Origin: Nitrospinae bacterium AH_259_B05_G02_I21
GTDB taxonomy: Bacteria > JADFOP01
Assembly: GCA_027717595.1 (NCBI GenBank)
Contig: JALLOF010000003.1
Coordinates: 37,006-101,005 of the forward strand
Direction: 5' to 3'
DNA: 64,000 bases
Both the position numbers and the translations under genes were made by a program. Shown here piece after piece: positions 18,501 through 25,883 of the stretch (the first letter of the stretch is position 1; every line of letters begins with the position of its first letter). Below the pieces are notes generated by a model that saw nothing but the letters and a program-made list of their open reading frames with translations, was not told where the DNA came from and did not search any database.

Positions 18501-19688
18501 TTTCATGGAAATAAGCTTTTGTGCTTCATGGGTTGTCCGTCTGACCTCGTTCGGTCGCTTAAAGACGCCGGTCTGCGTGAAGATAGTGTTGTTTTTTTCC
18601 ATGAACCGGTCGATTGATTCTTTTATCCTGTTCTTTATGAGACCCTCTTTCACGTGATCCGAGGTCGGGAGCAAGCGATAGAAGTCGCTTATGCTCTCGA
18701 GCGTCCCACGGTGGATTTCGAACAGGTCTTGGAAGAGATGTCCGGTCTTGTCCAGCAGCCAATCGTTCCACCCCTCAGCCATTCCTGACAATTCCGTTCT
18801 CCCGGCGGAGAGGCTGAAGTCCGCCTGTAAATGGAACGGGAACTCCGTTAACTCCCTGGTCGGCAGGTAGGCGAATAGTCGGCCATTCCTCGTGAGGGCG
18901 ATGTTTCCATTTTCGTCGGTGCGAATGATAATTGAAACTTCTTCGCGTGACTTAACCCTCCATGTCTCTTCCTTCCTTAATCTTTCTTGAAGGACAGAAG
19001 GGACATCAAAAGTCTTAGACACCTTTCGCCAGTAAGCATCCTCTTCTCTATCGTCCCGTGTGATTTTAAAAAGCTTCTTATTGGGGATTTTATGGCGCTC
19101 GAACGTCACGTCCCCGATAGTGACACGTTTGAGATGCCTCATGAAGAGCAGGAGTTCTGGGCTCAACTCTTCTTTCTGTCTTAATATTTCCTCACGGTTC
19201 TTGGATGAATCCTTGAAGGGTAGGACGAAAACCGCCCCCCTCCCTTCTCGGTATTGCTCGGGGACACGTTCTACCCATTGTGGGGCGATGAGCGTATCCC
19301 AATCGAAGGAGAAGTGGTACCCACCAGAATGGACCTCTGGCCTATGAGAAATCCCGAACACGGACTTGAACCCGATTCCAAAGTAGCCGATTTTATTGGA
19401 TTCCTCTTCAGGGCTTCCCAAGAGGCAAATCTTTTCGACGTTCTTCTCGGTAAATTGGTGGCCGTCATTGAGGACGATGACTCTATTTGGTTGTATCTTG
19501 AATTCAACGCTCGTCGACCCATAGTCATCAGCGTTTTGAATAAGCTCGAGGATAAAATGCGACTTATCGGCGAACAGGTGCTGGCGTATAATTTTAATAA
19601 ATCCCTTGGATTCTTCTTGCATCACCCAATTCGTGCGCTTTTTTGAAAGCGCTCGAATGAATTCTCTTTTCTCATGATCAGCTTTCAT
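15510..19688 (-). CDS. giant GHKL (sacsin-like) ATPase with C-terminal restriction-endonuclease-like domain
   Basis: A 1392-residue protein. The N-terminus has a Bergerat/GHKL ATP-binding fold of the sacsin type: N-box ELIQNADD (Glu48, Asn52), G1 box NDGHQF (Asp75-Gly76) and G2 box IGYFGIGFKSVF (101-111). A long middle region of about 1100 residues shows no motif I recognise. After a Lys/Ser-rich linker, the last 126 residues contain VDILFRL (Asp1316), VVVEIE (Glu1330, Glu1332) and QALKY (Gln1342-Tyr1346). This spacing matches the D...ExK core and the Q-motif of PD-(D/E)xK nucleases, with Glu in place of Lys. The gene is AT-rich between two GC-rich core genes, so it is probably acquired. Related GHKL-nuclease proteins occur in restriction and defence contexts; a defence role is inference. 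The Shine-Dalgarno sequence is weak. Confidence 0.85.
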   Translation of the reverse strand: MKADHEKREFIRALSKKRTNWVMQEESKGFIKIIRQHLFADKSHFILELIQNADDYGSTSVEFKIQPNRVIVLNDGHQFTEKNVEKICLLGSPEEESNKIGYFGIGFKSVFGISHRPEVHSGGYHFSFDWDTLIAPQWVERVPEQYREGRGAVFVLPFKDSSKNREEILRQKEELSPELLLFMRHLKRVTIGDVTFERHKIPNKKLFKITRDDREEDAYWRKVSKTFDVPSVLQERLRKEETWRVKSREEVSIIIRTDENGNIALTRNGRLFAYLPTRELTEFPFHLQADFSLSAGRTELSGMAEGWNDWLLDKTGHLFQDLFEIHRGTLESISDFYRLLPTSDHVKEGLIKNRIKESIDRFMEKNNTIFTQTGVFKRPNEVRRTTHEAQKLISMKDLKTVTGRDYWYLDQSIDEQDIPYINEKIERLQAGEILSKNSLYKGKRKNYLWLCQLYAFLEDQMSEWEISENEVEGYPCIPSSTGFIKPSGKVFRLGGSAGIPRDIFEGHYSLVSKKFLDYLYSPKPTQALRKVRGEARDFLERMVPPLEPAEIVQKVINLAFEDRFDDYNETQLLKFTKFVKDNPDTWETARLRFLSKERPDDEAPSWCKPKELTLPREYKPRWPVEEICLNPDDIPFLSEIYINKFVGKNKPQTDKELDQWRTFFVEMGVNEYLPIQTLSEENPSYERLEGLGIPSKRSTRSARLIDYRLPLQTNIVEGHSPVETYETILQMIDGHWDYYKNYVSGRYHYFFSTPGTEIGNNSSFSKFLKNAKWVPTLYDNLTYVSNACLNTKRTSKYGTPGLPVISVELSNKDFIAYLGIEEGISTERIIEHLGQLATNESKEQEEFLGAYKALRKMVYTGKDSTPGDREGVRQSFKSRPLIFVPEHDDPYRTSKDVVWKSGELGTLRGGWWPPINRYYSRYKNLRTFFVENLGINETLTTSNYHEYLVDHLYPRSKLTEDEVSVWEHIVLNVIDDEFLKLFSQEQDEGRAVFKVWLEGGRWSDESENVYCVVNDDDRKLHGDLRHVLPIFYTSKSGNLTKKRYEELLRPLGIHRLSEVIEGSVHAAEGVIELNPLEIQCLLLCAESKLIAENPSYKRRIQEEFERLIQMTVEYTPHLTSVLSINGETVHTMPKPCVMVLNDKTCLYQTFMDNDNPKLVVTTLSETLADIFSFLKNKEGLYDFLFTMLGVISRKGMEDIVEICEFRGFPPPRFDIIPGLEDSQPPLPEDELLEKEEDKRPVRKGRKAKSPSSSSDKKAKKLSDKLRAIERILGPGREGEEHEKLKDWVAENPHEIGLIDVESTDVEYVFPSKDRVDILFRLRDDKEVVVEIETDAPYPGNYQALKYKALRCAERGIDIGSPMVEAVLIAWEIPQEIREFCERYEIRCIEKEL

Positions 19689-19773
19689 GTTGTTATCTTT
19701 CTAAGCTTCAATTAATGCGGAAGAGTTACTATCACCACAGATATTGTACCCAAGGCGGTCAGGCCTTGCCCCC

Positions 19774-22200
19774 CTACCGCTTCAGGTCCATGCGGAAGAG
19801 GTCTTTGGCGCTGGCGGCGGCCTTAGGCCGGGCGTAGGTGGTCGGCTCGGTGCCTTCGACGAAGGGCATGAAGGCGGCGCCCTCGTGGCCGGTGCGGGCA
19901 AGCAGGCCCGATTTGGGGTCCACCTTCGTAAAGACGATGCCGGGCGGTACGGGGAAGGTCGCCATGGGCTCGCCCTTGAGCGCACCGCGCATGAAGGAGA
20001 GCCAGATGGGGCTCGCCGCACGCGAGCCAGTCTCGTTCTTCCCGATGGGCTCTTCCTTGTCCATGCCGACCCACACGCCCGCCACCAACTGAGGCGTGTA
20101 GCCGAGGAACCAGGCGTCGTTGAAGTCGTTCGTGGTGCCGGTCTTGCCGGCCGCGGGCCGCCCGATGGCGCGCACGCGCCAGCCCGTCCCGTGGCGCACG
20201 ACGTCCTGGAGCAGGTTGGTGACGAGGTAGGCGAGCTCGGGAGCGATGGCGCGCTGCTGCTCGGGAGCGTGCTCTTCGAGGACGCGCTCCTCCCAGTCGA
20301 GGATTTTTCTGACAGCAAACGGCCTGGTGCGCATGCCCCGGTTGCCGTAGACGGCGAAGGCGCTCGTGAGCTCGACCAGGGAGACGCCCGAGGAGCCGAG
20401 CGCCAGCGAGAGGTCGGGGGTCAAGGGGCTTGTTATGCCGAGGCGGCGGGCGAAGCCGATCAGGCGCTCCACCCCGACGGCCTTCAGCAGCTTGACCGTC
20501 ACGACGTTGCGCGAGTGGACCAGGGCTGTGCGAAGGGTCGTCGGCCCGTAGAACTTCTCCTCGAAGTTGACCGGCTTCCAGTGCTCGGCCCCCTGCCAGT
20601 CACCCTCGGTGAAGATGATGGGGCTGTCGATGATGACGCTCGCCGGGGTGAAGCCCTTCTCCATCGCAGCGCCGTAGATGACGGGCTTGAAGGCGCTTCC
20701 CGGCTGCCGGGTGGCCTGGACGGCCCGGTTGAACTGGCTTGAGCCGAAATCGTAGCCGCCGACCATGGCGAGGATTCCGCCCGTGGCGGGGTCAAGGGAC
20801 ACGAGGGCGCCCTGCACAAGCGGCTCCTGGTGGAGCTCCAGCGCATAGAGGCCCTCTTCTTGACGCCAGCCGCCCAGGTGGACGAGGATGAGGTCCCCCA
20901 GCGCCAAGGCCGCCGACGGATGGTTGATGCGCCGCCAAAGCGCGTCCACCGACGGGTTGGGCGGGCGGGCCCACCGCATGGTCTCGAAGGGGATGGCGCC
21001 CCGGCCCGCGGGGGTCGCAACGATGGTCCGCTTGGGCTCGGTCTCAAGCACCACGCCCACCACCAGGTCGCCGTCGGCGAACTGCTCGGGGACCGGCGAG
21101 CGGCCCGCCTCTTCGTAGAGCGCCGTCCAGTCGAAGGGCTCGGTGGGCAAGGTGGTGAGCTTGGCCAGAGGGCCGCGCCAGCCCCGGCGCTTGTCCACGG
21201 CCAGCACCCCTTCGCGGAGCGCCTTCTCGGCCGCAACCTGGAGCCGCAGCTGGATCGTCGTGTAGACCTGCAGGCCCCCGCGGTATAGCTGCGTGGAGCC
21301 GTAAGTCTCCTCGAGCTTCTTGCGGATGTGCTCGACGAAGTACGGGGCCGGATGGACCCATTTCCCTCGGCCCACCAGGGCGAAGGGCTCCTCCAGGGCT
21401 TCCTCCATCTCCGCGCGGCTGGTGAAGCCCCCGGCGAGCATCAGGCGCAGCACGTGAGCGCGGCGGGACCGGGCCCGCACCCGATGGAAGTATGGCGAGT
21501 AGATGGCCGGGGCCTTCACCAGGCCCGCAATCAATGCACTTTCGGCCAGCGTCACCTCGGCGACCGGCTTGCCGAACAAGGTCTTGGACGCCGCCTCCAC
21601 GCCGTATGCGCCGTGGCCGTAGTAGACGTTGTTGAGGTAGAGCTCGAGGATCTCCTCCTTGGTGAAGGTCCCCTCGATGCGCAACGCAAGGATCGCCTCG
21701 CGTATCTTTCGGGCCAGGGTCCGCTGAGGGGTCAAAAAGAGCGTCTTGGCCACCTGCTGGGTGATGGTGCTGCCGCCCGCAACCACCCCTCCGGCCCGGA
21801 GGTTGGCCAGGCTCGCCCGGAGGATTCCCTTGAAGTCGAGGCCGTGGTGGGAGTAGAAGCGGCGGTCCTCGGCGGCCAGGGTGGCCTCCCTGAGAATGGC
21901 AGGAATCTGCTCAAGCGGCACGAGGTAGCGCTTCTCGATGAAGAACTCGGTCAGAAGCTCATCGTTGCCGTCGTAGACCCGGGTGATGAGGCTTGGGCGG
22001 TAATCCCGAAGGGTGCGCACATCGGGCAGGTCGCGAGAGAAGTAGACATAGACGCCCGCCGCGCCAGCCCCGCCCGCAACGAGTAACACGAGACCCAAAA
22101 CGGCGAGCCACCGGGCAAGGCGCGAACCTCGACGGCGCAGCCTTCCCCGCTTGGCCAGGTAGAAGCGCTTGGGGCGCCGAAGGTTTTTGAGAGGGGACAT
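19774..22200 (-). CDS. ponA: penicillin-binding protein 1A, bifunctional transglycosylase/transpeptidase
   Basis: Builds and cross-links peptidoglycan at the inner membrane. A basic cytoplasmic tail and one N-terminal membrane segment lead to a GT51 transglycosylase (EDRRFYSHHGLDFKGILRAS; GGSTITQQVAKTLFL; KEEILELYLNNVYYG) and a transpeptidase with SxxK in PGSAFKPVIYG, SxN in HSRNVVTVKL and KTG in AAGKTGTTNDFNDAWF. ATG 22242 lies inside the -10 box of its own promoter, so ATG 22200 (808 residues) is the start. The giant ATPase gene follows 85 bp downstream on the same strand. Confidence 0.95.
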   Translation of the reverse strand: MSPLKNLRRPKRFYLAKRGRLRRRGSRLARWLAVLGLVLLVAGGAGAAGVYVYFSRDLPDVRTLRDYRPSLITRVYDGNDELLTEFFIEKRYLVPLEQIPAILREATLAAEDRRFYSHHGLDFKGILRASLANLRAGGVVAGGSTITQQVAKTLFLTPQRTLARKIREAILALRIEGTFTKEEILELYLNNVYYGHGAYGVEAASKTLFGKPVAEVTLAESALIAGLVKAPAIYSPYFHRVRARSRRAHVLRLMLAGGFTSRAEMEEALEEPFALVGRGKWVHPAPYFVEHIRKKLEETYGSTQLYRGGLQVYTTIQLRLQVAAEKALREGVLAVDKRRGWRGPLAKLTTLPTEPFDWTALYEEAGRSPVPEQFADGDLVVGVVLETEPKRTIVATPAGRGAIPFETMRWARPPNPSVDALWRRINHPSAALALGDLILVHLGGWRQEEGLYALELHQEPLVQGALVSLDPATGGILAMVGGYDFGSSQFNRAVQATRQPGSAFKPVIYGAAMEKGFTPASVIIDSPIIFTEGDWQGAEHWKPVNFEEKFYGPTTLRTALVHSRNVVTVKLLKAVGVERLIGFARRLGITSPLTPDLSLALGSSGVSLVELTSAFAVYGNRGMRTRPFAVRKILDWEERVLEEHAPEQQRAIAPELAYLVTNLLQDVVRHGTGWRVRAIGRPAAGKTGTTNDFNDAWFLGYTPQLVAGVWVGMDKEEPIGKNETGSRAASPIWLSFMRGALKGEPMATFPVPPGIVFTKVDPKSGLLARTGHEGAAFMPFVEGTEPTTYARPKAAASAKDLFRMDLKR

Positions 22201-22240
22201 GGAGGACGGTCCTTCCCGGAGGACGAGCCACGGGAGGCTC

Positions 22241-22270
22241 ATTATAGTTAGCGGCTTGAGGGAGTGTCAA
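22241..22270 (-). promoter_or_regulatory. sigma-70 promoter of ponA
   Basis: Minus strand: TTGACA (22270-22265), an 18-bp spacer and TATAAT (22246-22241), both consensus hexamers. It is back to back with the rarA promoter; the two -35 boxes are 28 bp apart. Confidence 0.8.
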
Positions 22271-22298
22271 GCAACGCTCGTGCGGGCGGGCTTTCGGT

Positions 22299-22328
22299 TT
22301 GACACCACGCGCTTACGGGCCGTATGAT
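22299..22328 (+). promoter_or_regulatory. sigma-70 promoter of rarA
   Basis: TTGACA (22299-22304), an 18-bp spacer and TATGAT (22323-22328). The start site near 22335 means the upstream in-frame TTG at 22299 is not translated. Confidence 0.75.
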
Positions 22329-22379
22329 ATGCAGTTGAGGATAGTTACGCCCCTTTTGCCTCCCCAAGGAGCGCCAGCC

Positions 22380-23750
22380 GTGGAGATGGAGCTCTTCGAT
22401 ACGGGTGAGGCGCCCGCCTTCGAGGTCTCACCTTCAGCCCCACTCGCCGACCGGATGCGCCCCCGCACGCTCGAGGAGGTCGTCGGCCAGAGCCACCTGC
22501 TCGGCCCCGAAGGAGTGCTGACGAAGATAGCCCGTGCGGGCAAGCCTCGAAGCCTGCTGCTTTGGGGCCCGCCCGGCTGCGGCAAGACGACGCTCGCTCG
22601 CTGCCTCGCCCATACCTTCGACGCCGCCTTCGAGGCCTTCAGCGCCGTGCTCTACGGGGTCAAGGAGGTGCGGGCCGTGGTGGCGCGGGCCAAAGAGCGC
22701 CGCCACAGGGGCCGAGCCACCATCCTCTTCGTCGACGAAGTCCACCGGTTCAACAAGGCCCAGCAAGACGCTTTCCTGCCCCACGTCGAAGAGGGCCTTA
22801 TCACGCTGCTTGGGGCCACCACCGAGAACCCCTCGTTCGAGATAATCCCGCCCCTTCTGTCGCGCTGCCGGGTCCTCGTGCTTCATCCCCTGACCGAAGA
22901 GGATCTCGTCGTCGTGCTGGAGCGGGCCTTGGGCGACGCCGAGATTGGTCTTGGGGCCGAGCGGCTCGAGCTCGACGAGGGTGTCGTGCCGATCATGGCC
23001 CGCGCGGCGGGCGGCGACGCCCGCGTGGCTCTGACCCTGCTCGAGACGGTCGTCGAGTCGGTGCCGCCCGCCGAGGACGGCCTCAGGCACATAACGGGGG
23101 AAGCCTGCGAGGGGCTCATCCGCGAGGCGCTCTTGCGCTACGACAAGGCGGGCGACGAGCACTACAACCTCGCCAGCGCCATGATCAAGTCGCTTCGCGG
23201 GAGCGATGTGGACGCGGCGCTGTATTGGGCCTTCCGGATGCTCGATGCCGGCGAAGACCCGATGTTCATCGCCCGCCGGCTCGTCATCTTCGCCGCCGAG
23301 GACGTCGGCAACGCCGACCCACAGGCCCTCGCCCTCGCGGTCGCGGCCCAGCAGGCTATCCACTTCGTCGGGATGCCCGAGGCCTTCCTGCCGCTCGGCC
23401 AGGCGGTCATCTACCTGGCCAGCGCCCCGAAGTCCAACGCGGTACTGCGAGCCGCTAAGGCCGCGCGCGATGCCATCGCCGAGACGAAGACCCTTCCCGT
23501 GCCGCTCCACCTTAGAGGCGCGCCGACGGCGCTGATGAAAGGGCTCGGCCACGGCGAGGGCTACCGCTACCCTCACTCGGCCGATACTGGATGGGTCGAG
23601 CAGCAGTACCTGCCGGACGTTTTGAAAGGAAGAGTCTTCTACGAGGCGACGGGCCGAGGCTACGAGGCGAAGATGGCCGAGTACTTAAAGCGGCTGAAGT
23701 CCAAGGCCAGCGAGCCGCCGCCAAAGCTTGATAAGGAACCCTCCAGCTAG
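22380..23750 (+). CDS. rarA: replication-associated recombination protein A (RarA/MgsA AAA+ ATPase)
   Basis: An AAA+ clamp-loader-like ATPase acting at stalled replication forks. Visible are [21 protein letters not shown], Walker [13 protein letters not shown], Walker [17 protein letters not shown], sensor 1 [21 protein letters not shown], and the C-terminal tetramerisation region with [26 protein letters not shown] 22380 has AAGGAG eight bases upstream; ATG 22386 is an alternative. From GTG 22380 the protein is 456 residues. It is divergent from ponA. Confidence 0.95.
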   Translation: MEMELFDTGEAPAFEVSPSAPLADRMRPRTLEEVVGQSHLLGPEGVLTKIARAGKPRSLLLWGPPGCGKTTLARCLAHTFDAAFEAFSAVLYGVKEVRAVVARAKERRHRGRATILFVDEVHRFNKAQQDAFLPHVEEGLITLLGATTENPSFEIIPPLLSRCRVLVLHPLTEEDLVVVLERALGDAEIGLGAERLELDEGVVPIMARAAGGDARVALTLLETVVESVPPAEDGLRHITGEACEGLIREALLRYDKAGDEHYNLASAMIKSLRGSDVDAALYWAFRMLDAGEDPMFIARRLVIFAAEDVGNADPQALALAVAAQQAIHFVGMPEAFLPLGQAVIYLASAPKSNAVLRAAKAARDAIAETKTLPVPLHLRGAPTALMKGLGHGEGYRYPHSADTGWVEQQYLPDVLKGRVFYEATGRGYEAKMAEYLKRLKSKASEPPPKLDKEPSS

Positions 23751-23893
23751 AGGCCGAACGGAAGCCCCTCCAGAACCCCTCCTTCGACCAACCATCACGC
23801 CTTTTACGGATTAGACACTTTTAGACACTTTTTGGGTTTTTTCGGAGGCGATCATGCACTTAGGTCAGCAGACTACAATATGAGGACTTCGAT

Positions 23894-24064
23894 ATGAAAG
23901 CTACGACCGAAAAGAAAGTCGCATTGGTTGATATAGACAAACTAAACAAGGCGCTATGGGGCCTGCCTGCAACGAGAGCCAGGGCTATCTTGGACGCCGT
24001 GATTCATGAAGAATCTGAGATAGAAGGTTTTCTATCCCAGCGAACTTGCTCTCTAGGGCGTTAG
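23894..24064 (+). CDS. small hypothetical ORF, 56 residues
   Basis: ATG 23894 to TAG 24064, starting MKATTEKKVALVDIDKLNKA, charged and soluble-looking. A weak GAGGA lies upstream. Its last 80 bp are antisense to the end of the IS companion ORF. It is not a family I recognise. It may be a remnant of a gene interrupted by the insertion, or non-coding. Confidence 0.3.
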   Translation: MKATTEKKVALVDIDKLNKALWGLPATRARAILDAVIHEESEIEGFLSQRTCSLGR

Positions 24065-24170
24065 ACAGGTTCCATAAACCAACGGTTAGGTTCCAATTTA
24101 CTGGGTCTGATTCTGCCGTGATGATTCGTTGGTTGTCCTCGAAGCAATCCTTGGCTTGATAAAACGACAT
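23985..24170 (-). CDS. small companion protein of the IS1595-type element
   Basis: A 61-residue ORF starting MSFYQAKDCFEDNQRIITAE. ATG 24170 lies six bases after AGGAGGG, an excellent ribosome binding site just past the transposase stop. It is on the same strand as the transposase and 11 bp downstream of it, so the two are probably cotranslated from one transcript. No motif is recognised. An accessory role in transposition, or a small passenger gene, is inference. Confidence 0.55.
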   Translation of the reverse strand: MSFYQAKDCFEDNQRIITAESDPVNWNLTVGLWNLSNALESKFAGIENLLSQILHESRRPR

Positions 24171-24181
24171 CGTGAACCCTC

Positions 24182-25072
24182 CTATGTGTTGGAGAAATTG
24201 TATTGTTGTCCATTCAATCTTGTGACGCAACCCGCCAAGACCTTCTCAACGTAGTCACCATTTTCAAGGTGTCGAGCGTTGAATCGGCTTACAAATTCGT
24301 CGAGATATAACGGGAGATACTTTGGGCTAACGTGATGGTATGAGCCTACAATCCCACGCTTGAGAAGCGACCAGAAATTTTCCACCCCGTTGGTATGTAT
24401 TTCCCCGTCAACGTATTTGATGGAGTGATTGATGCGTGAATGAATGAAGTCTAAGCCGACCAGCCTGTAAGACGGAAGGTAGTCCGTAATGACCGTTTCG
24501 CCCTTCTCAATATGACGCTCAATGACATCCATTACGCTTTGGGTGTTAACATTCTCAACCACTTCGCACCTGATCTGCCCATCACGCTTCTTGAGGCCCA
24601 TTACAGGAACTTTTTTGCTTTTCTTTCCGGGCCTGCCGGGGCCAAGCCCCTTTTCCCTGCCCCCGATATAACACTCATCCACTTCTATGGTGCCAGCCAT
24701 TTTGGACGTTAGTGTGTCCTCTTTCATGGCCATTCGGATTCTATGTAGGAGATACCAAGCTGTCCTATAATGGACCGCTAGATGCCGTTGAAGCTGGCAA
24801 GCGGAGATGCCTTTCTTGGCGGAAGCTATTAGATGAACGGCCACAATCCACTTGGTTAGCGATAACCGGGAACGATGCATGATTGTTCCCGATGTAACGG
24901 AAAATTGCTTGCGGCACCCGTTGCATTGGTATTCACGGCGAGTGGATAGTTTAGTTACGTCCTCCGTCTCGCAAAGAGGGCAAGCAACACCATCGGGCCA
25001 TCGGATTCTTTCTAGATAAGCTAGACATTTTTCCTCGGTTCCAAATTCTTGGATTAGCTCTACAATCGTCAT
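24182..25072 (-). CDS. IS1595-family (ISXO2-like) transposase
   Basis: A 296-residue transposase. The N-terminal zinc ribbon has Cys31-x2-Cys34 and Cys50-x2-Cys53. A DDE catalytic core follows with Asp132 (TIEVDECYIGG), Asp197 (VITDYLPSY) and Glu231 (HTNGVENFWSLLKRG). Length and motifs look intact, so it may be active. I could not identify the terminal inverted repeats of the IS by eye. Confidence 0.93.
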   Translation of the reverse strand: MTIVELIQEFGTEEKCLAYLERIRWPDGVACPLCETEDVTKLSTRREYQCNGCRKQFSVTSGTIMHRSRLSLTKWIVAVHLIASAKKGISACQLQRHLAVHYRTAWYLLHRIRMAMKEDTLTSKMAGTIEVDECYIGGREKGLGPGRPGKKSKKVPVMGLKKRDGQIRCEVVENVNTQSVMDVIERHIEKGETVITDYLPSYRLVGLDFIHSRINHSIKYVDGEIHTNGVENFWSLLKRGIVGSYHHVSPKYLPLYLDEFVSRFNARHLENGDYVEKVLAGCVTRLNGQQYNFSNT

Positions 25073-25091
25073 TGTCTGGCTCCCGTGCGCC

Positions 25092-25119
25092 TTGACAGGA
25101 AAGCCAGAACAAGTATAAT
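25092..25119 (+). promoter_or_regulatory. outward-reading promoter-like sequence at the IS right edge
   Basis: TTGACA (25092-25097), a 16-bp spacer and TATAAT (25114-25119), on the plus strand, pointing away from the transposase. It would give RNA antisense to the tRNA and the winged-helix gene before reaching the small basic ORF at 25770. Both boxes are perfect, but function is unproven. Confidence 0.45.
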
Positions 25120-25162
25120 AGAGGCTGAGGCTAGGTGTCTGGCTCTGTCAGGCGCTTAGTTG

Positions 25163-25200
25163 GGAGAGTCCTTCAGTCTTCGCGGGCTATGGGACTCTCC
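25163..25200. repeat. 9-bp inverted repeat between IS and tRNA
   Basis: GGAGAGTCC (25163-25171) and GGACTCTCC (25192-25200) form a perfect 9-bp stem with a 20-nt loop, just downstream of the tRNA on the minus strand. It has no T-run. It could be a processing hairpin or a recombination site. Confidence 0.45.
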
Positions 25201-25216
25201 ATTGCAATTATCTTGT

Positions 25217-25301
25217 TGGGGGTGGTGGGATTCGAACCCACACGGGGTTCTGCCCCAGCAGATTTCAAGTCTGCCCCGTCTACCTATTCCGGCACACCCC
25301 C
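25217..25301 (-). tRNA. class II tRNA with anticodon UGA (tRNA-Ser by anticodon, Leu-like body)
   Basis: 85 nt without CCA. Acceptor GGGGGTG/CACCCCC, D-stem CCG/CGG with loop GAATAGGTAGA, anticodon stem GCAGA/TCTGC with loop CTTGAAA, a long variable arm with GGGG/CCCC, and T-arm GTGGG-TTCGAAT-CCCAC. The anticodon TGA (25267-25265) reads the UCA serine codon. The D-loop and discriminator A73 look like tRNA-Leu; bacterial tRNA-Ser normally has G73. CCA is not encoded (A73 is followed by ACA), unlike the tRNA-Thr at 119. The winged-helix gene's stop codon lies inside its D-loop. Confidence 0.85.
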
Positions 25302-25688
25302 ATCCAATTCTTGAGTGGCTTCGGAGCTTTCATCTTCGGGGCCACTCTCCTTTTGAACCCTTTCCTCTTTGCTTAAGAACCGGTATTTATAAGACCGCCC
25401 AAATTTTCTCCTGCCCAAATATCCCTTTTTCCATGCTCTCCTAATGGTCGTGCCAACAGACGCTTCGAGGTTTTTCCGAGAGATATCTGTTTCGTATCCT
25501 CCGCTTAGAATAATGTCCGTAATTCCTCCAACATCTAAATGCTCCCCCGAATCCTTCAAAGTCCTTACACACGCCTTTACTAGGCTCATGCCTGCATATT
25601 CTGTTGAGGGAACCAATCTCATTTGAGCAATAGAAGCAGAAGCCTCTTCTTTTTTTAGCATTTTCAAAAAGACAAGAGAGGCCACCAT
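25284..25688 (-). CDS. small winged-helix (HARE-HTH-like) protein
   Basis: A 134-residue protein. The core YAGMSLVKACVRTLKDSGEH, then LDVGGITDIILSGGY and NLEASVGTTIRRA, has the pattern of HARE-HTH/winged-helix domains (helix, LxVxxIxxxILxxGY, then SxxxxLRR). A basic stretch (KKGYLGRRKFGRSYKYRF) and an acidic tail follow. It probably binds DNA or RNA; no target is known. The start at 25688 is uncertain because GAGG sits only one base upstream; GTG 25685 or ATG 25659 are alternatives. The 3' end overlaps the tRNA by 18 bp. It is divergent from the basic peptide gene. Confidence 0.6.
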   Translation of the reverse strand: MVASLVFLKMLKKEEASASIAQMRLVPSTEYAGMSLVKACVRTLKDSGEHLDVGGITDIILSGGYETDISRKNLEASVGTTIRRAWKKGYLGRRKFGRSYKYRFLSKEERVQKESGPEDESSEATQELDGGVPE

Positions 25689-25708
25689 GCCTCAAAGCAT
25701 TCACCCGC

Positions 25709-25743
25709 AACCGACGCTTTCCCCGCAAGGCTAAGCGTCGGTT
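25709..25743. promoter_or_regulatory. perfect 11-bp inverted repeat between divergent small genes
   Basis: AACCGACGCTT (25709-25719) and AAGCGTCGGTT (25733-25743) with a 13-nt loop. It lies between the winged-helix gene (minus) and the basic peptide gene (plus). As DNA it looks like an operator; as RNA it forms a strong hairpin in either leader. There is no T-run. Confidence 0.6.
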
Positions 25744-25769
25744 AGCCCAATCGAAAGGAGGTGAGGCTT

Positions 25770-25883
25770 ATGGCCGCTAGGTGCAAAAAGCGGTTAGTCC
25801 GTTCTGGCAAAAAGCCCGGACGGAAACCCGTTCGTGTCCGAGGACACAGACGGTCACCGCCTGCAAAGCGCAGGTGCAAGTAG
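25770..25883 (+). CDS. 37-residue highly basic peptide
   Basis: ATG 25770 is preceded by AAAGGAGGTGAG, essentially a perfect Shine-Dalgarno with ideal spacing. The product begins MAARCKKRLVRSGKKPGRKP and ends in a similar Arg/Lys-rich stretch, with two cysteines and more than a third basic residues. It could bind nucleic acid or membranes. No family is recognised. The coding DNA also contains several short palindromes (GTGTCCGAGGACAC; CCTGC/GCAGG; AGGTGC/GCACCT), so an alternative reading is a structured RNA. Confidence 0.55.
   Translation: MAARCKKRLVRSGKKPGRKPVRVRGHRRSPPAKRRCK

Noticed and set aside
23751..25210. Terminal inverted repeats of the IS1595 element itself
   Set aside because: I compared both flanks by eye and found no matching ends beyond short AGACAC similarity; boundaries are left undefined.
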